A stretch of DNA of 64,000 bases. It comes from Pholis gunnellus (taxonomy: Eukaryota > Chordata > Actinopteri > Perciformes > Pholidae). Below the pieces are notes generated by a model. The model worked only from the letters and a program-made list of their open reading frames with translations. It had not been told where the DNA came from and did not search any database. The translations under genes and the position numbers were made by a program. Shown here one piece after another: positions 47,150 to 59,105 of this stretch. How positions within the stretch are numbered: position 1 is the first letter of the stretch; each line of letters begins with the position of its first letter. The stretch lies in the NCBI GenBank assembly GCA_910591455.2, contig OU342807.1, positions 14,934,594-14,998,593 on the forward strand, written 5' to 3'.

Positions 47150-47205
47150 ATAGACTAGTGATTCTGAAAGTGGTGTTTAGGGACCCCTAGGTGTATATGG
47201 CACTC
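47150..47205 (+). repeat. Short hAT-type (Charlie-like) repeat fragment
   Basis: CTAGTGATTCTGAAAGTGGT followed by TTTAGGGACCCCTAGG resembles the AGTGGTTCTCAAAGTGGGGT..GGGGACCCC terminus of a common vertebrate hAT-type repeat. Only the end is present. Confidence 0.4.
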
Positions 47206-47531
47206 TGCCAGTTAGTAGTTTATAGTTTATCTAATTAAACAAATCCGTAACTCTTGGATTCTGCAAATACATTAAATGCATGTCTTATATCTGTCTAATA
47301 CATTTATCTTATGTTGTCTTCTATTTCTTATAAGCTATCTAACGTACAGCATATACAATATTTACATTATGCACACTGGCTGGATTAGTTGTATGATGGA
47401 TGGTAGCTTCAGCTTTGTAGCTAGCCACAAATGCTAGTGCTTGCTATCAAGGCTGCTTTACAGACCAAGGTGGCGCTGGTTGCTGTGGTGTGTTGGTGTT
47501 TTGTGTTGATTGTATTGTCAGTTCATTTTTT
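47206..47531. other. Non-coding DNA, no gene recognised
   Basis: AT-rich sequence without a recognised feature. Confidence 0.5.
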
Positions 47532-47705
47532 GGGGCAGCTGTAGCTTGGTAGAGCGGTTGTCCTTAGCCAAAAGGTTTGCAGGTTCGATCCCCGCTTCCT
47601 ACTGTCTGCATGTTAAAGTGTCCTGGAGCTGGACACTGAACCCCAAGTTGCTCTCCAGATGCTTAACAGCAGCCCACTGCTTCTAAATGATTAGAATGGG
47701 TTAAA
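47532..47705 (+). mobile_element. tRNA-derived SINE
   Basis: Starts GGGGCAGCTGTAGCTTGGTA with an A-box-like stretch (TAGCTTGGTAGAGCGG). It has a perfect RNA polymerase III B box, GGTTCGATCCC, at 47582-47592. The tRNA-like head is followed by AAGTGTCCTGGAGCTGGACA and CTGAACCCCAAGTTGCTCTC, the body of a common teleost SINE. It lacks a clear 3' L2-type tail and ends near AATGGGTTAAA. It shares body motifs with the element at 21537. It is a retroposon, not a functional tRNA gene: no acceptor stem closes. Confidence 0.75.
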
Positions 47706-47934
47706 CCAGAGGCCATTGAAATATATCTTTCCTTGCTTTTGCCACTAGTGTTTTCAGTTAAGCTAGCTAGCAACAAACTCATTTTGATTGATCCACATAT
47801 GTTCAACACACGCACAAATCTCCATCTTTACTCCTGACATCCTTCATTTCATGGATCACTTGACCTCCATGCTTTCTCTTTCTCCCTGCTTAAAATATAA
47901 AAATGTGATAAATGGATAGATAGCGTTGCCTCTT

Positions 47935-48480
47935 TCATCAACTGTCTCCTCCTTTCATCCCTTCTTCCTCCATCTTTTTTATGATTTCTCTTCCTTTCTC
48001 CCATGTTCTCCTTCATCTCAAGTCAACTAACTTGTTTTTCCCTTCAACCCATGCACATGTCAATCCTTCACATCCATCCCTCAGTCTTGACCTATGTCCT
48101 CTGTTAAAACCTCTCTGCCCCTCCTTATACCCATTTTCTTTCAGGTCATCATCCCTCTTTCCTCACCTCTCTGACCCTCCATCCCTCTTTGCTTCTTTAT
48201 AGATTCCTCCATCCCTTCCTCCTCCTAGAGTCTCTGCAATTCTCCCTTTCTCTTTTTTCATTCTCTTGCTCTTTACCGCAACATTCTTCACCTCTCCTGT
48301 CTGCTTACATACCCCTTGCCCTTCCCTCTGACGATCCTTTTTCTTTCCAAATATCAATCGTCATGTTAAATATCTAACATCTTGCCTGCCATCACACCGC
48401 TCTGATCATTCCTTCCAGCTTTCGTTCTCCTTCGTCTCGCCCCCCTCACTCCCTCCCTCCCTCCCTCACTTGCTGGTTCC
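47935..48480 (+). repeat. Pyrimidine-rich tract (~545 bp)
   Basis: The plus strand is mostly C and T, with CTCCCTCCCTCC near 48447-48466. Capable of triplex (H-DNA) formation where mirror symmetry occurs. Explains the LSLSL/FPSF-type frames. Confidence 0.85.
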
Positions 48481-48903
48481 TGACCTCCATCCTCCCTGTG
48501 ATCATCCCTCCAGAGTTTAGGCCATCTGTTCCTGCAACCAAGTGCATGCTAGCCCACAATAACAGCCAGGATGTGTGTATTTATCCATGTGTGCCAATTT
48601 GTCTGTGTGTGTATGTGTTTTAGAGTGTGGCCACATATTCCTCTGTGAGCGACGGTAAAAAATATATATAAATATTGTGTTGCATGTTCATGACACTCAG
48701 GGTGGAGTAGCATTTTATACCTTTTATGGAATTACCTTTCAGGCATACCCCATCAGTGATGGATTGCTGTATAAACAAAATCACTTTGATGTCTAATGCA
48801 TGATGGATGCATACGGATTATATGGAGATGATTATAGCTAATAAAGCTGATACCTGTGCATTCTCAGTTGCTAAGTATGTGCATGTGTGTGGTGTTGTTT
48901 TTG

Positions 48904-48941
48904 CGTGTGTGTGTGTGTGTGTGTGTGTGCATGCATGCATG
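48904..48941. repeat. (GT)n followed by (GCAT)n
   Basis: About 13 GT units then three GCAT units. Confidence 0.94.
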
Positions 48942-49048
48942 TGTACATGGCTACAGTGAGAGTTCAGGTCCTCAGTGCTCTCCCTGCTCGATTAGGAAGT
49001 AAACAATGTTTATTCAGGAGCAGCTGTCTAAGGGAGAAGGCTGCATGT

Positions 49049-49072
49049 GCACACACACACACACACACACAC
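49049..49072. repeat. (CA)n microsatellite
   Basis: About 12 CA units. Confidence 0.95.
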
Positions 49073-49724
49073 GCATTCAGAAAGATGAAGATGAAGTCTT
49101 GGAAAAGAGAGAGTCTGATTAGTGGCTCTGTGAAGCCAAGGAGAGGCCCCAGAGGATTTTACACATGCATACACAAGCATTGCACACACACCCAGACACA
49201 CAAAGAAAATAAATGAATGCAATAATTCCACATGCAGTAACTTCTATAAACACAGGCTAGCACTTAAACTGACCATTGGGAATAAGTTTCAATCCTTCTG
49301 AATGGAGAATCATGGGTGTCGCTGGAAGGAGACGTGCATGGCCACACTGACTCTTCAGCCCTTAACTGAAACAGAATGTGGAACTCAACGTGAACTCTAC
49401 CCAAACCATAAAGACAGACACCACTAACTTTTACGCTCCATAGAAACATGTGGGAAGCTCCTGCAAACTGCTCTTTACTTTTACAAGACAATGTCATAAG
49501 CAATATGTTATAGCTATAGTGTTTTCATTTGTTTGCAAAAATAATAGACGACTATTTGATATATGTACCAGATGTCAGAGTGAAGGTGCAATAAGAAACC
49601 TAGCTGATTTATATTCTGAGTCACATTTTAGACTTTCATCAGAAAATAAATCACAAACCTCAGAAATCTGACTTCTAAACCAAAACTGCCACGTTTTGCC
49701 GTCCAGTCCACCCACCTCTCCCTA

Positions 49725-49850
49725 CCTCCCGCTCTCGCTCTCTCCCTCCCTCCCCGTTCCTGATTCTTCTCTCTCTCTCTCTCTCCCCCCGTTCCTGATT
49801 CTTCTCTCTCTCTCCCTCCCTCCCTCCCCGATTCTTCCCTCTCGTCTCAG
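49725..49850 (+). repeat. CT-rich minisatellite-like array
   Basis: The unit CCGTTCCTGATTCTTCTCTC recurs twice fully (from about 49754 and 49788), with a partial CCCCGATTCTTCC at about 49826. The units are separated by CT and CCCT runs of varying length. Confidence 0.85.
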
Positions 49851-50269
49851 CAGCAGCTGTGCGTATTCCTCCTCAGGGTGAATCCGCCACTAGCAAGAAG
49901 GCCCGCTTCACAAGAATGACCCAATTTATGAGAGACAGCACTTACACTGTTGATGGATGTAATTAAAATCTGTGTACAAATCGTATAAAGGCCAGCGGTA
50001 ATCATATTTACGGTGTGAGCTTTCAGTCATTCTCTCACAATGTTAAACCAGGATAATCCGTTGCATACAGTATAAAAGGGCCTTTTTCCCAGCAAGTTTG
50101 ATCCCGTCACTGCCTACTTTTGTGTTTATTTTTTGCTTTAATTGTCTTTTTATTGTTTTCAGTTTTGCATAAACTCACACTAATTGGTTACCATTGACTC
50201 AGGCGTGCTTAAGAATACAGCAGTTTAAATACACTACTGTAAACATGATTCAGTGTTATATAACGCATT

Positions 50270-50284
50270 AAAAAAAAAAAAAAA
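50270..50284. repeat. A15 homopolymer
   Basis: 15 consecutive A bases. No retroposon body recognised beside it. Confidence 0.94.
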
Positions 50285-50590
50285 GAAACTGGCATTATAT
50301 AGTATTCATCTGTTGCTCTGGGAATAATCAAACAAAAAGCTGGTGCATTGTGCACAAAGCAAACAATTGATTTGACTCAAAAGCTCTCAGTGTGCGCCTC
50401 GCTGTGAGCCTCATATTGGAAAACAGAAGGGCAGCATTAACCAATTCCACTCCCTGATCTAAATGTATTTTAAAGACATGCAATTATTTAAACAGTGCAG
50501 ACCTACCCCACCACATCCTGCTATTAGCACAGTTATTGTGCCACAAAATTATTCTGATAGAGTGAGCCGACCCATGTCAATATATTATGA

Positions 50591-50592
<2 letters not shown>

Positions 50593-50628
<36 letters not shown>
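50593..50628. repeat. (TG)n microsatellite
   Basis: About 18 TG units. Confidence 0.96.
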
Positions 50629-50633
<5 letters not shown>

Positions 50634-51353
50634 AGTCTTTGTGTGTTGAGACTGGAGGTACTTAAGCTCATTTCTATGTTGAGTTACTTTCATCATACCC
50701 GATATGGATCAAGTTGTTTCTAATGGACTCTGAAACTATTGCTCCCAAGCTTCAAATAAGACTCAGTCACCCTGCTGCCTGCATCTGAAAATAACATGTT
50801 TTTGTTGGCGAAATATACACCATTCACAAAACGATAGAAATACAATGTTGTTAGAGCAAGTGATGCTAGGCAAATGTATTTGTATAATAGATTACATTCA
50901 CAATAGCAGTTCAAAGAAGGAAATACTCTACAAATGCATGTTAGAAAAGTACAGTCACACTGCACAGTGAGACAAGAGTTTTAATGTTGATTCGACAATG
51001 CCTGAAGTCAGTGCTCAGTCACGGTCCAGTGCACACTGCCGCCTGTAGACAACACAGTATGTAGATTAGAGCAGGCAATGCGGAGCCAAAGTTGACAAAG
51101 CACTAGTTTCATTTGGAAACTTTTAGAGCAATAGCTCATTTTCTCCTCATTGACATTGTTGACCTTTTGACCTGATGAACATTGCATATACATCAGCAAA
51201 CAAATACATAGTGACACTTTTAAAAATGTATTTATACATCATAATCACCATTTATTTAGTATTATTGGTAGTACATTAGTTTCTATCTGTAGTGCACACA
51301 TTTAGTAAACTTCTGTCGTCCCACTTTAATCTGTCTTTAGATCATTTTGCCTT

Positions 51354-51400
51354 AAGTCATTGCAATTTCATATTTTAAAGTCATTGCAATTTCTATTTGA
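51354..51400. repeat. 24-bp imperfect tandem duplication
   Basis: AAGTCATTGCAATTTC at 51354 recurs at 51378, each followed by an AT-rich spacer. Confidence 0.85.
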
Positions 51401-51753
51401 GTTGCCAGTGCTGAGGCGGCCACTGCTGGTTGCTGCTTCAGGAGAGATATATTGTAAGGCTAAAGAATAAAACATTGGCCCCCCAAAGCAGACATCTTAA
51501 ATACAGGAAGTGGCCTGGCACACTATGGGCACGTCATCTATCATTGGGATTTAGAGTTTTCCAGATTTTGTTTTGTTTTTGTCAGTTCCTGGATGATTAT
51601 TTGTCTGGTGTTGTCTCTGTGGAGGAATACATTTCTCATTTAGCTTTAAATCACAAGAATGTACACTAAATGTATAGAACTTATGTTCTGGAGCAGCATC
51701 GACATACAAAACGAGGAATATGAGACAAAAGAAATCGGTGTCTGTTTAATTTC

Positions 51754-52783
51754 TAGGGCTGTGATGGTTTGTGTCTTTGTTCTGAACTGTCACTGCACGG
51801 GGTTCAAGGTCTGGTTCACCCAGCCGCACACAATGCACCGTGTGCATAAATGCATGGAACGCAGAGCCAAAGTCCACAAGCTCGGGGTACCGGTCAGATA
51901 CAACCGCAATGGAGAGAGAGTTGTGTGTAAGACGAGGATGCTGTGTTGCGTCCGCTGCTCCACTCTTGTAGGGTATTTGAATGGAAACTAATTGAAACAT
52001 ACTTGTACAAGTTTGCCTTTTGGAAAATCCCAACATGGCGTCTCACAAGCAAGCGGACGTATACTGTAGAGCTGCTATGTGATCCCGACCCACCCACACA
52101 TGATGGATGCAGCAGTGTAGTGCCCAGGAAAAGGCAACGAAACATGTCAAAACACCGCTACCCCCTGCGGAGAGAGAGTAGCCCTGTCGTGCAATGACTA
52201 GACCACCGAGTCTAATGTTACGATGACAACACACCACATCACGACACCGCAGCATGAAAGCCGTACAGGCAGCAACATCGCAGAGTTACTGAAAACTGAA
52301 CCTGGAGGAATGGGACATAAATGGGAAGGACGCAGCCATAGTGACTAACTTTACTTAATGCACTTTATTTCATATGTTTATGGCATTTACATGTAAGTCA
52401 AGAGTGGTCAGTGACACAATAAGAAAATAATAGTGTGTATTTTATGTTCAAATGAAGTTGTGGCAAGCGCATTTTAGTTTAAAAAAGTGTTCAGTGACAC
52501 AATGAGAACACAATATGCATTTTATTTTCATATTTTCTTTTCATATTTTTTTCTTCATATTTTTTTCTTATGGCAAGTTTTATGCATTTCAGTTCAGTGT
52601 GTTCTCTGCTGAGGGACTATCTGCAATGCAAATACCGTTTGAAGTAGTTTTGATGCGTGTACGTATTAGAATACCCAGCTGGTAGACAGCAAGTTGTATT
52701 TTCAGCTCTATTTTGACATTTGCATAAAAAAGGAAGTATTGCAATATGTATCGTACCGAGGTGCTTGCCAGCACACAGCCCTA
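51754..52783. mobile_element. Candidate non-autonomous hAT-like element (~1.03 kb)
   Basis: TAGGGCTGTGATGG at the left faces TAGGGCTGTGTGCTGG (reverse complement of the right end), a 10-bp perfect terminal match of hAT type. The right subterminal GCAATATGTATCGTACCGAG also resembles fish hAT ends. Inside, a roughly 95-bp unit starting GTCAGTGACACAATAAG and GTTCAGTGACACAATGAG is tandemly repeated (about 52407-52600), including TCATATTTTTTTCT triplets. I could not find an 8-bp target duplication (TTAATTTC against ATGTTCAG), which weakens the case. The frames of up to 110 codons at 51659-52255 may be remnants of an internal coding region but show no BED finger or catalytic motif. Confidence 0.45.
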
Positions 52784-55574
52784 ATGTTCAGTAATTGTGC
52801 CGCTCACCCAACTACGATAAAGCTTTTTCCATTAATCAAGATGGCTCGTCTGGACATTCACATGCATATTAACTCCTATGGGGCCCTTAAGGGCTCATGT
52901 TTGCCTGTACTTTTACACTCATGAGCTTCTTATTGTTATTCCCTCTGAACTAGTTTAATTGCCCCACAAAATTATCCATGGGACTGTCGCGCTTTTCCCT
53001 GCTCAACATAGTCAAATGCTCATAGTCGATGAGAGCTGAGCACACTCTCTGGCCTACATTTTGTCATTCAGGTTAAGCAGCAGCACGGTAGTCCACACAC
53101 TGACATGCAGTTTGGCTCAGTGTTTAGTTGTTACTTTGTGAAAGCATTAACTTATGGCTGCTGTTTGTTGTATGTCAGGCAGCTCTCATAACTTATGTAT
53201 CCTGTTGACTGCAGTTGGCGAGTGTAGCCACTTAATGATGTGGTTTACAAATGTGAGTTTTGTTTGCATACATTTGTGAGAGAAAACTAATTGCAATTGT
53301 AATTTTTCCGCATGACTTATTAGAATGTTTAGTAATTTTCTGTTGCTGATGCTTGATATTTTTGGCAACAAAGCCCGGTGCCTTTTCGCACTGCTTGGCT
53401 TGGTCTCATCCTGTTCATTTACATATTTTTTCCCCCGTCTCTCTTGTTCTTTCTTGCATAGTCTATTCCACCCCCACCCTTCAGCAAATATGAGCTTGGA
53501 GCACAATTGAACAGTCTTAATTAAAAGGGTTGTTTGCACAAAGGCTAAAAGTCCTGATAACATGATGTTTTCCATCCGTCTAAAAGGAATGCTGCTCAGT
53601 GTGATAGCACAGCTCAGGCTGAAATTAAAAACTATTGTTATGGAAGACATAAAGACAGAATAATAAATAGAGGAGTTAGTGGGCCAACCAACAGGTGGTC
53701 TGTATCTACACAGTACACTTGGGTGCCAGTTAATTAAATCCAAGCGTTATTTAAAATATATATAAATATTGGGATTTAAGCAAAAATAGACCAGATGTCC
53801 TCCTTCCTGGCTGCAGGAAGAGCTCCAGGAAGAGCTGGAGGATGCATGTATTCACAGGTCAGGTTTGATATGTAGGGTAATCACTCCAGTGTGGATTGCC
53901 CCCCCACGGCTTCCTATTCGTGGGTCATCTGATGCCTTGCCAGAAGCCAACCAACATACAGTATAGTATATCCATAATATATTGTTTTTGCCCAAGCTAT
54001 TCACTCCTACTCTTAGCTCAACAAACACACCAGTTCATCTTATTCCAGCCACATCTAACATTGACTGGTAACCCCATTAAGCATAATTTACCTCAACCCC
54101 TCCTCTCTTCCCCTTTTTCTGCTTCGCACACGCAGCCTATAACGGATTACTAATGAAGTCACTAAGGAAGAGTGATTCTCTTTTGCACACAGGAGTACAT
54201 CTTCACCTCTCACATTCTCTCCCTCCTCCCTCTCTATCGTTCTTTTGCGCTCCCTTTCTCTCTGTATTTTACTATCTCTCTATTTCTATGTCGCATGCAC
54301 ACAGTTCAGATGTTCAACAGGATTGTAGATCCTTGTTTCTTCACTGCAGAAGATTCTCCTGAGTATTGAAGTATGTGTGTACGTGCTGGCATGACGTCTG
54401 GAACAACAGATGGGAAAATTTCTCCCAGGTGATTGAAATGAGGAGAACATGGAGAGAGAAAAAAATTAACTGAGGATTCCACAAGTAGACAGAATTGATA
54501 TGTTTGAAAATCCAATTTAAAGGCTCTACTCACCAAATGAAACTTGTATTTTTACAATCCATTACTTATCTGTTTTTGTACATAATGTTTGCAAAAAATG
54601 TACTTTGAAGTTTCGGTATGAAGGGGTCATTTGGATCTTTTTAAAAATAGGGGCAACACTGAATCATTTGAAAAAACATCTAGTCCTCAAGACCATATTC
54701 ATGTATAAACCAGAGAATGCCCAGAAACATAAAAACATCAAGTTGTTACCATTAATAGACATTAAAAATACTTCATACTGCAGATAAAGCATATACAAAC
54801 AAATATGGGGGATCTCAAAGGATAACATTATCTGTCCAACAGCAGACTCCTCAGCTGGTATTCCCCGAGGGAGAAAAATACACGAGCATTTTCCACAGTG
54901 ACAATAAGTTATTCCCTAAGCTTGTAGGATTCAGCAAAATTAATCCTCTGTAGAGTAAGCTCACAGCTACAATGCCTTAGCCCTATACTCTACCGGATTC
55001 TAAAATCTAAATCCTGTAATAGAATCAGCTGTTGCATGTTTGAGACATGTTGACATTTAGAGATGCACATTGGGCTTTAAATCAACTTCATTTCCTATGC
55101 TGAATGTCACAACATCCCAGTGTTTTAATGTCTTAATAACCGTGACCTTTTCCTTTTGCCAACTGGATGAAATGCAAGAATCAATCTGCTAGTTCTGGTA
55201 AAGCCACTGATCCATGGATTTTTGTGAGAGGATAATGGCCAGTTTGCCCCTGTGGTCACTACAGATGGGCATGTGGTGGTGGGAGCTGCGCTGTGTTGGT
55301 ACAACCTGCACTGACGTTGGATTATTAGCAATGAGGACTGTTTCCCACATCAGAATGACTCATCCATGTGCACACACTCTTGCCCTACACGGCTCCAATC
55401 ACGAGACAAAAGAGACGGACAAAAAGCTTAAGTTCTGTTTTAGTTTGCTTCTTTTTAGCCATCACGCAATATTTTAGCATTTTGGGATCTTATTTACTTC
55501 CTTGCCGTGAATTAGAAGATAGACAATTGATTGATATCATTCTCATGTTTTATTTGGCCAGTTTATTTATTTAA
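52784..55574. other. Non-coding DNA, no gene recognised
   Basis: It contains the longest frame of the window (185 codons, minus, 53186-53743), which has no recognisable domain and an implausible composition. The underlying 53540-53720 sequence looks unique and could be conserved non-coding DNA. GGAAGAGCTCCAGGAAGAGC near 53817-53838 is a short tandem. A C/T-rich patch lies at about 54090-54290. Confidence 0.45.
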
Positions 55575-55720
55575 ATCTTTGTACAAAGCCAGACTTGCTG
55601 TTTCCTTCTGTTTCCGGTCTTAATGGTAAGCTAAGAGAAGCGTACCAGTGTGAGAGTGGTTACACTCTTCTCATTTAGCTCACGGCTAGGAAGTCACTAG
55701 ACATATTTCCACACATGCTT
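55575..55720 (+). repeat. AAGCTAAGC-type interspersed repeat, copy 3
   Basis: The words TGTTTCCTTCTGTTTCCGGT, TTAATGGTAAGCTAAG, GTGTGAGAGTGGTTACACTC and TTCTCATTTAGCTCACGGCT follow the same order as the family member at 45680. Diverged. Confidence 0.5.
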
Positions 55721-55930
55721 TAAGCAGCATTATAGTGTTGGTAGTGTTTATCCCAGCTACAAGCTCTGACTGTGACAGTCTGAAATCACAAGGATAGCAG
55801 GTAACAGTCGTTACCTAATAATTTCCAAGACAGGGCCTTAGATCAATGATGAGGTATATACTTTGATATGAAATGAATTTGTTAAGGGAACATTTTGCCA
55901 TGGAATAGAAAAGACAGTATCTCTGGTTGA
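55721..55930. other. Non-coding DNA, no gene recognised
   Basis: Short spacer between repeats; nothing recognised. Confidence 0.5.
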
Positions 55931-56212
55931 GGGCTGGACATTATATAAATATTGTGATATGATAGTAGATATCGTCTTATATGACATGAGTGTTATCTTT
56001 TCCTGGTTTTCAACGCTGCATTGCTGTTCAGTCATGTAATTGTCTGAACTTACCCGACTGATCTAGCGGTTCTTGCCTTTTATCCAATTAGTCATTATAT
56101 CCGCATTACTGATGATTATTTATCAAGATTGTCATTACGTGAGTAATTTGTCAAAGCACCAAAGGTCAACCCTACAATAGTGTCGCAATATCGATATTGA
56201 GGTATTTAGAAA
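55931..56212 (+). mobile_element. hAT-like non-autonomous element, truncated
   Basis: Starts GGGCTGGACATTATATAAAT, an hAT-type terminus. It then has TAGATATCGTCTTATATGAC, TTATCTTTTCCTGGTTTTCA, ATTAGTCATTATATCCGCAT and CAATATCGATATTGAGGTAT. I recall this order of words from a very common family of short teleost hAT elements. The second terminal repeat is missing, so the copy is truncated near 56212. Confidence 0.6.
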
Positions 56213-56349
56213 GAACTATCCATCAATGTTATTAGTGCTAAATCGGTGGCGTAAACTCTTTTACACTCTACTACGGCACATGACTATATCAATATATAAG
56301 AATGGTGTTGAGCAATTTGAATTTATTACAATAATAACTTTAGAAAATG
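56213..56349. other. AT-rich spacer, no gene recognised
   Basis: Nothing recognised. Confidence 0.5.
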
Positions 56350-56418
56350 AATTTAATTAAGAAAATAATTGTCTGATAAATCAGTTCTGACAATAATTGT
56401 TAGCCACATCCCTACTAC
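56350..56418 (-). mobile_element. hAT-like small repeat, copy C (end fragment)
   Basis: AAGAAAATAATTGTCTGATA followed by CAATAATTGTTAGCCACATC matches the end of the copy at 61326-61676, where AATAATTAGTTGCATCCTTA occupies the same place. It is about 70 bp of the family that also lies, in opposite orientation, at 19400. Confidence 0.45.
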
Positions 56419-59067
56419 TGTACTGTTCTGTGTACTATTGTTTCTAACGTCCTGTAATGCACATCTAATTACATATTTCTTATCAAGAAACCTCGTTATT
56501 GGACCTGTAAATCTTATAAACTTCAGTTTTTCTGCCTGGCCCTGTTTTTGTACCAACATGTGAGATCAAAATAATCCTGTTTTTGTATTGTAAGAAACAA
56601 AACACTTTTTGTCTTTGGTATTAGATTAATAGAGAGCTCAAGATGTTTGTCATTGACACTCTATTTTAGTCTATTTTAGCATAAAAATGAATATTAACCA
56701 CATGGGGGCAGATGGTAAATCAAACTGTGGCATCAGACATATTTATAAATGTAGGGGTTGAGAGTTGATTCCTCATTAAGACACCTAACCAAATAAATAA
56801 AAAAATGAAAATAAATACAACAAAATCAAAGGGAGGACTATAAAAGATGCTGCTTGATTTGATTGTGACAGTCGAGTCAAATGGCTTAAATAAAAAACCC
56901 AAAGACAACCACCCAGTGTCAAGCTAAACTCAGATGTTGACTCCTTTTTAAAAATGCAAACTCCACTGTTTTTCATTTTCTGTTATGTTGTTGTTTTTTT
57001 CTTCCTTAACCTCTCCTCACCTCGCACAAGTGTTTATCTTTGCAGTCTTAAGTAGACTGACTCGCAGGTCGGCATAAAGTGGATGTTTTTACTATCTCCC
57101 TGAGAAAGATGATTCACTCTTTGCATATTTAGGTACTTTGGTCAAACAGGGAATTTACTTGGTTGGTAAAATAGGGCAACTACAAACAAAACAAATCTCT
57201 GGATGCCATTTCTGTTTACCCTGGGACTAACAGCACTGTATAGTGAGGGAACAAACTGTAATGATGCCTTTTATAAGACCAATTCATTTAATTATAGAAT
57301 AATCTGGTCAGCTAGTGTTATTAATGCTGCAAGCTTAGTTTTAGTTTGTCAAAATAAAATAATTGTATACAAATAACAAAGCATATTTATGGGAAAGATG
57401 CATGCTGCAAAACACGCACAAAAACACATAATGACTCAGGAAGCTGCAGTTTTCATTACCACTCATTGCCAGTCATGCTGTTTTTGAATGTCGTCAGTGA
57501 CAAAGAAACTGACACTTGGCTGAGCTACAGTTTCCTTATTGCAGCGTTTATCTTGAAATACATTTGAAATTTCCCAATCAAAACCCTTCAACTGTTGAAG
57601 AAACAATTTCCTCATAATAATATGGTGGGATGATAATAATTTTTTCCTACAACTAACTTTGGATTTCGATTCAAATCGCACTCCGTGCCTAAACCTCAGT
57701 GTAAGGATGCTTTCTGAGATGTGTGGAGTGTAGACCTCTGAGGGAAACGGGGTCTATGGCTGACAGCTAAAGTACTGTGTACGTTGCAAAATGAGGAATA
57801 CACACACATAAGGACACACACATGTTCCAACTGACACACTCAGTAACATCTGCACTCTCTCGCAAACAAACAAATGCAAAGACAGGTAGTGGCAGGTGAG
57901 GTCATGTCCATGCACGCACACACAAACACAAACACTTCCCCAGCTCCTGAGTTGATCAGAGAGTGTTACAGTGTCACCTCGCTCCCCAGCTCAAACCCCC
58001 CAGGAGATCGCTCTCTGTCACTGACGCCACTCTGCAGACAGCCTCACACAGCACCTGTCTGCTACCTGTGCGTGTGCGTGTGTGTGTGTTTGTCTAGCGA
58101 AGTGAAAGCAATGCTTCCTCCCTGTGGAAAATGTATACTATTCTATATCAAATATCTTCTTGCAAGATTTTTAAAAGCATTTGTGGGATGAATCAAGCAA
58201 GCAACAAAGCATGAATCACATCGATATCAGTGCCTTTTTAATATCAAAAAAGTAAACTGTTCAAATATAGTTAGCATTAATGCTTACTTTTGAAAAAGCT
58301 GACAAAGTCAACTTAAAATGATAGAAAAAAACCACATCTTTCTCTAAGCTGCAGTTCAAAGTGTCTAAATTTACATCTTGTTTTACAGTTTTGGCTACAT
58401 AAAGCAAAAAATAAAACAAGGCTGGTTGCAGTTAATATTACATTGTTTCCCAGCTGACAAGGACATAATTATTTCCATCTCTCACGAGGCCCAGGGAAAT
58501 GTGGATTCTACGCACAGAGCAACAAAGAAATAGCTTAGACTCTTGTAGTCCCTCTGTTTTGACATCTCCAGGCAGAATGCCACAGCTGAGCTAATGGTGT
58601 GGTAAGCGATAAAATGTAGGTTTATGAGGGATTAGTTGACTGTGTGTGTGCAACACACACACGCAGACGCGCACAGAGGTGCACGAGATTCCCCAAGTTT
58701 AGGGATGCATTAGTGGTGTTTACGACAGCTTTGAGTGGAGCTTACCCCATGCTCTAGCACAGCCCGCCCTCCCCCTTCGTCCCCAACACCAGCACTGCTT
58801 CACACCCGGTAGCCGCAGAGACCAGTATGACGGGGGTGCAGTTAAAGACTGGAATTCTAATTCACAGATGGTCAGATCACTGGGATTGGAAGGGGTGGTG
58901 GTGGTGCTGCTCATCTATGTTTTCCATACTGTTGGTTCAAAGAGAGAGGGTGCATAGGGGAGATAGTTCTTGCAAAGATGGATGAGAGAGAGGGCGATGT
59001 GGTTTGGGGAGGACAAAAGTGGGCCAGGGATTGGGAGAAGGAGGGGGAGGAGTGTTGATAAAGGATA

Positions 59068-59070
<3 letters not shown>

Positions 59071-59098
<28 letters not shown>

Positions 59099-59105
59099 GG
59101 AGGGG
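59071..59105. repeat. (AGG)n trinucleotide repeat
   Basis: About ten AGG units, translated as poly-Glu or poly-Ser/Pro in spurious frames on the two strands. G-rich and potentially quadruplex-forming. Confidence 0.95.

Larger units (their letters stand above)
47706..51753. other. Low-complexity-rich non-coding DNA, no gene recognised
   Basis: About 4 kb containing a long pyrimidine-rich region and several microsatellites (listed separately). The frames of up to 109 codons here are translations of CT- or GT-rich sequence or have no domain. Confidence 0.5.

Noticed and set aside
47532..47605. Functional tRNA gene
   Set aside because: The B box is perfect but the acceptor stem does not close, and SINE body sequence follows directly.
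53186..53743. 185-codon minus-strand frame, the longest in the window
   Set aside because: No domain, signal peptide or repeat signature; composition looks like random AT-rich DNA. In 64 kb with six frames a frame of this length can arise by chance.
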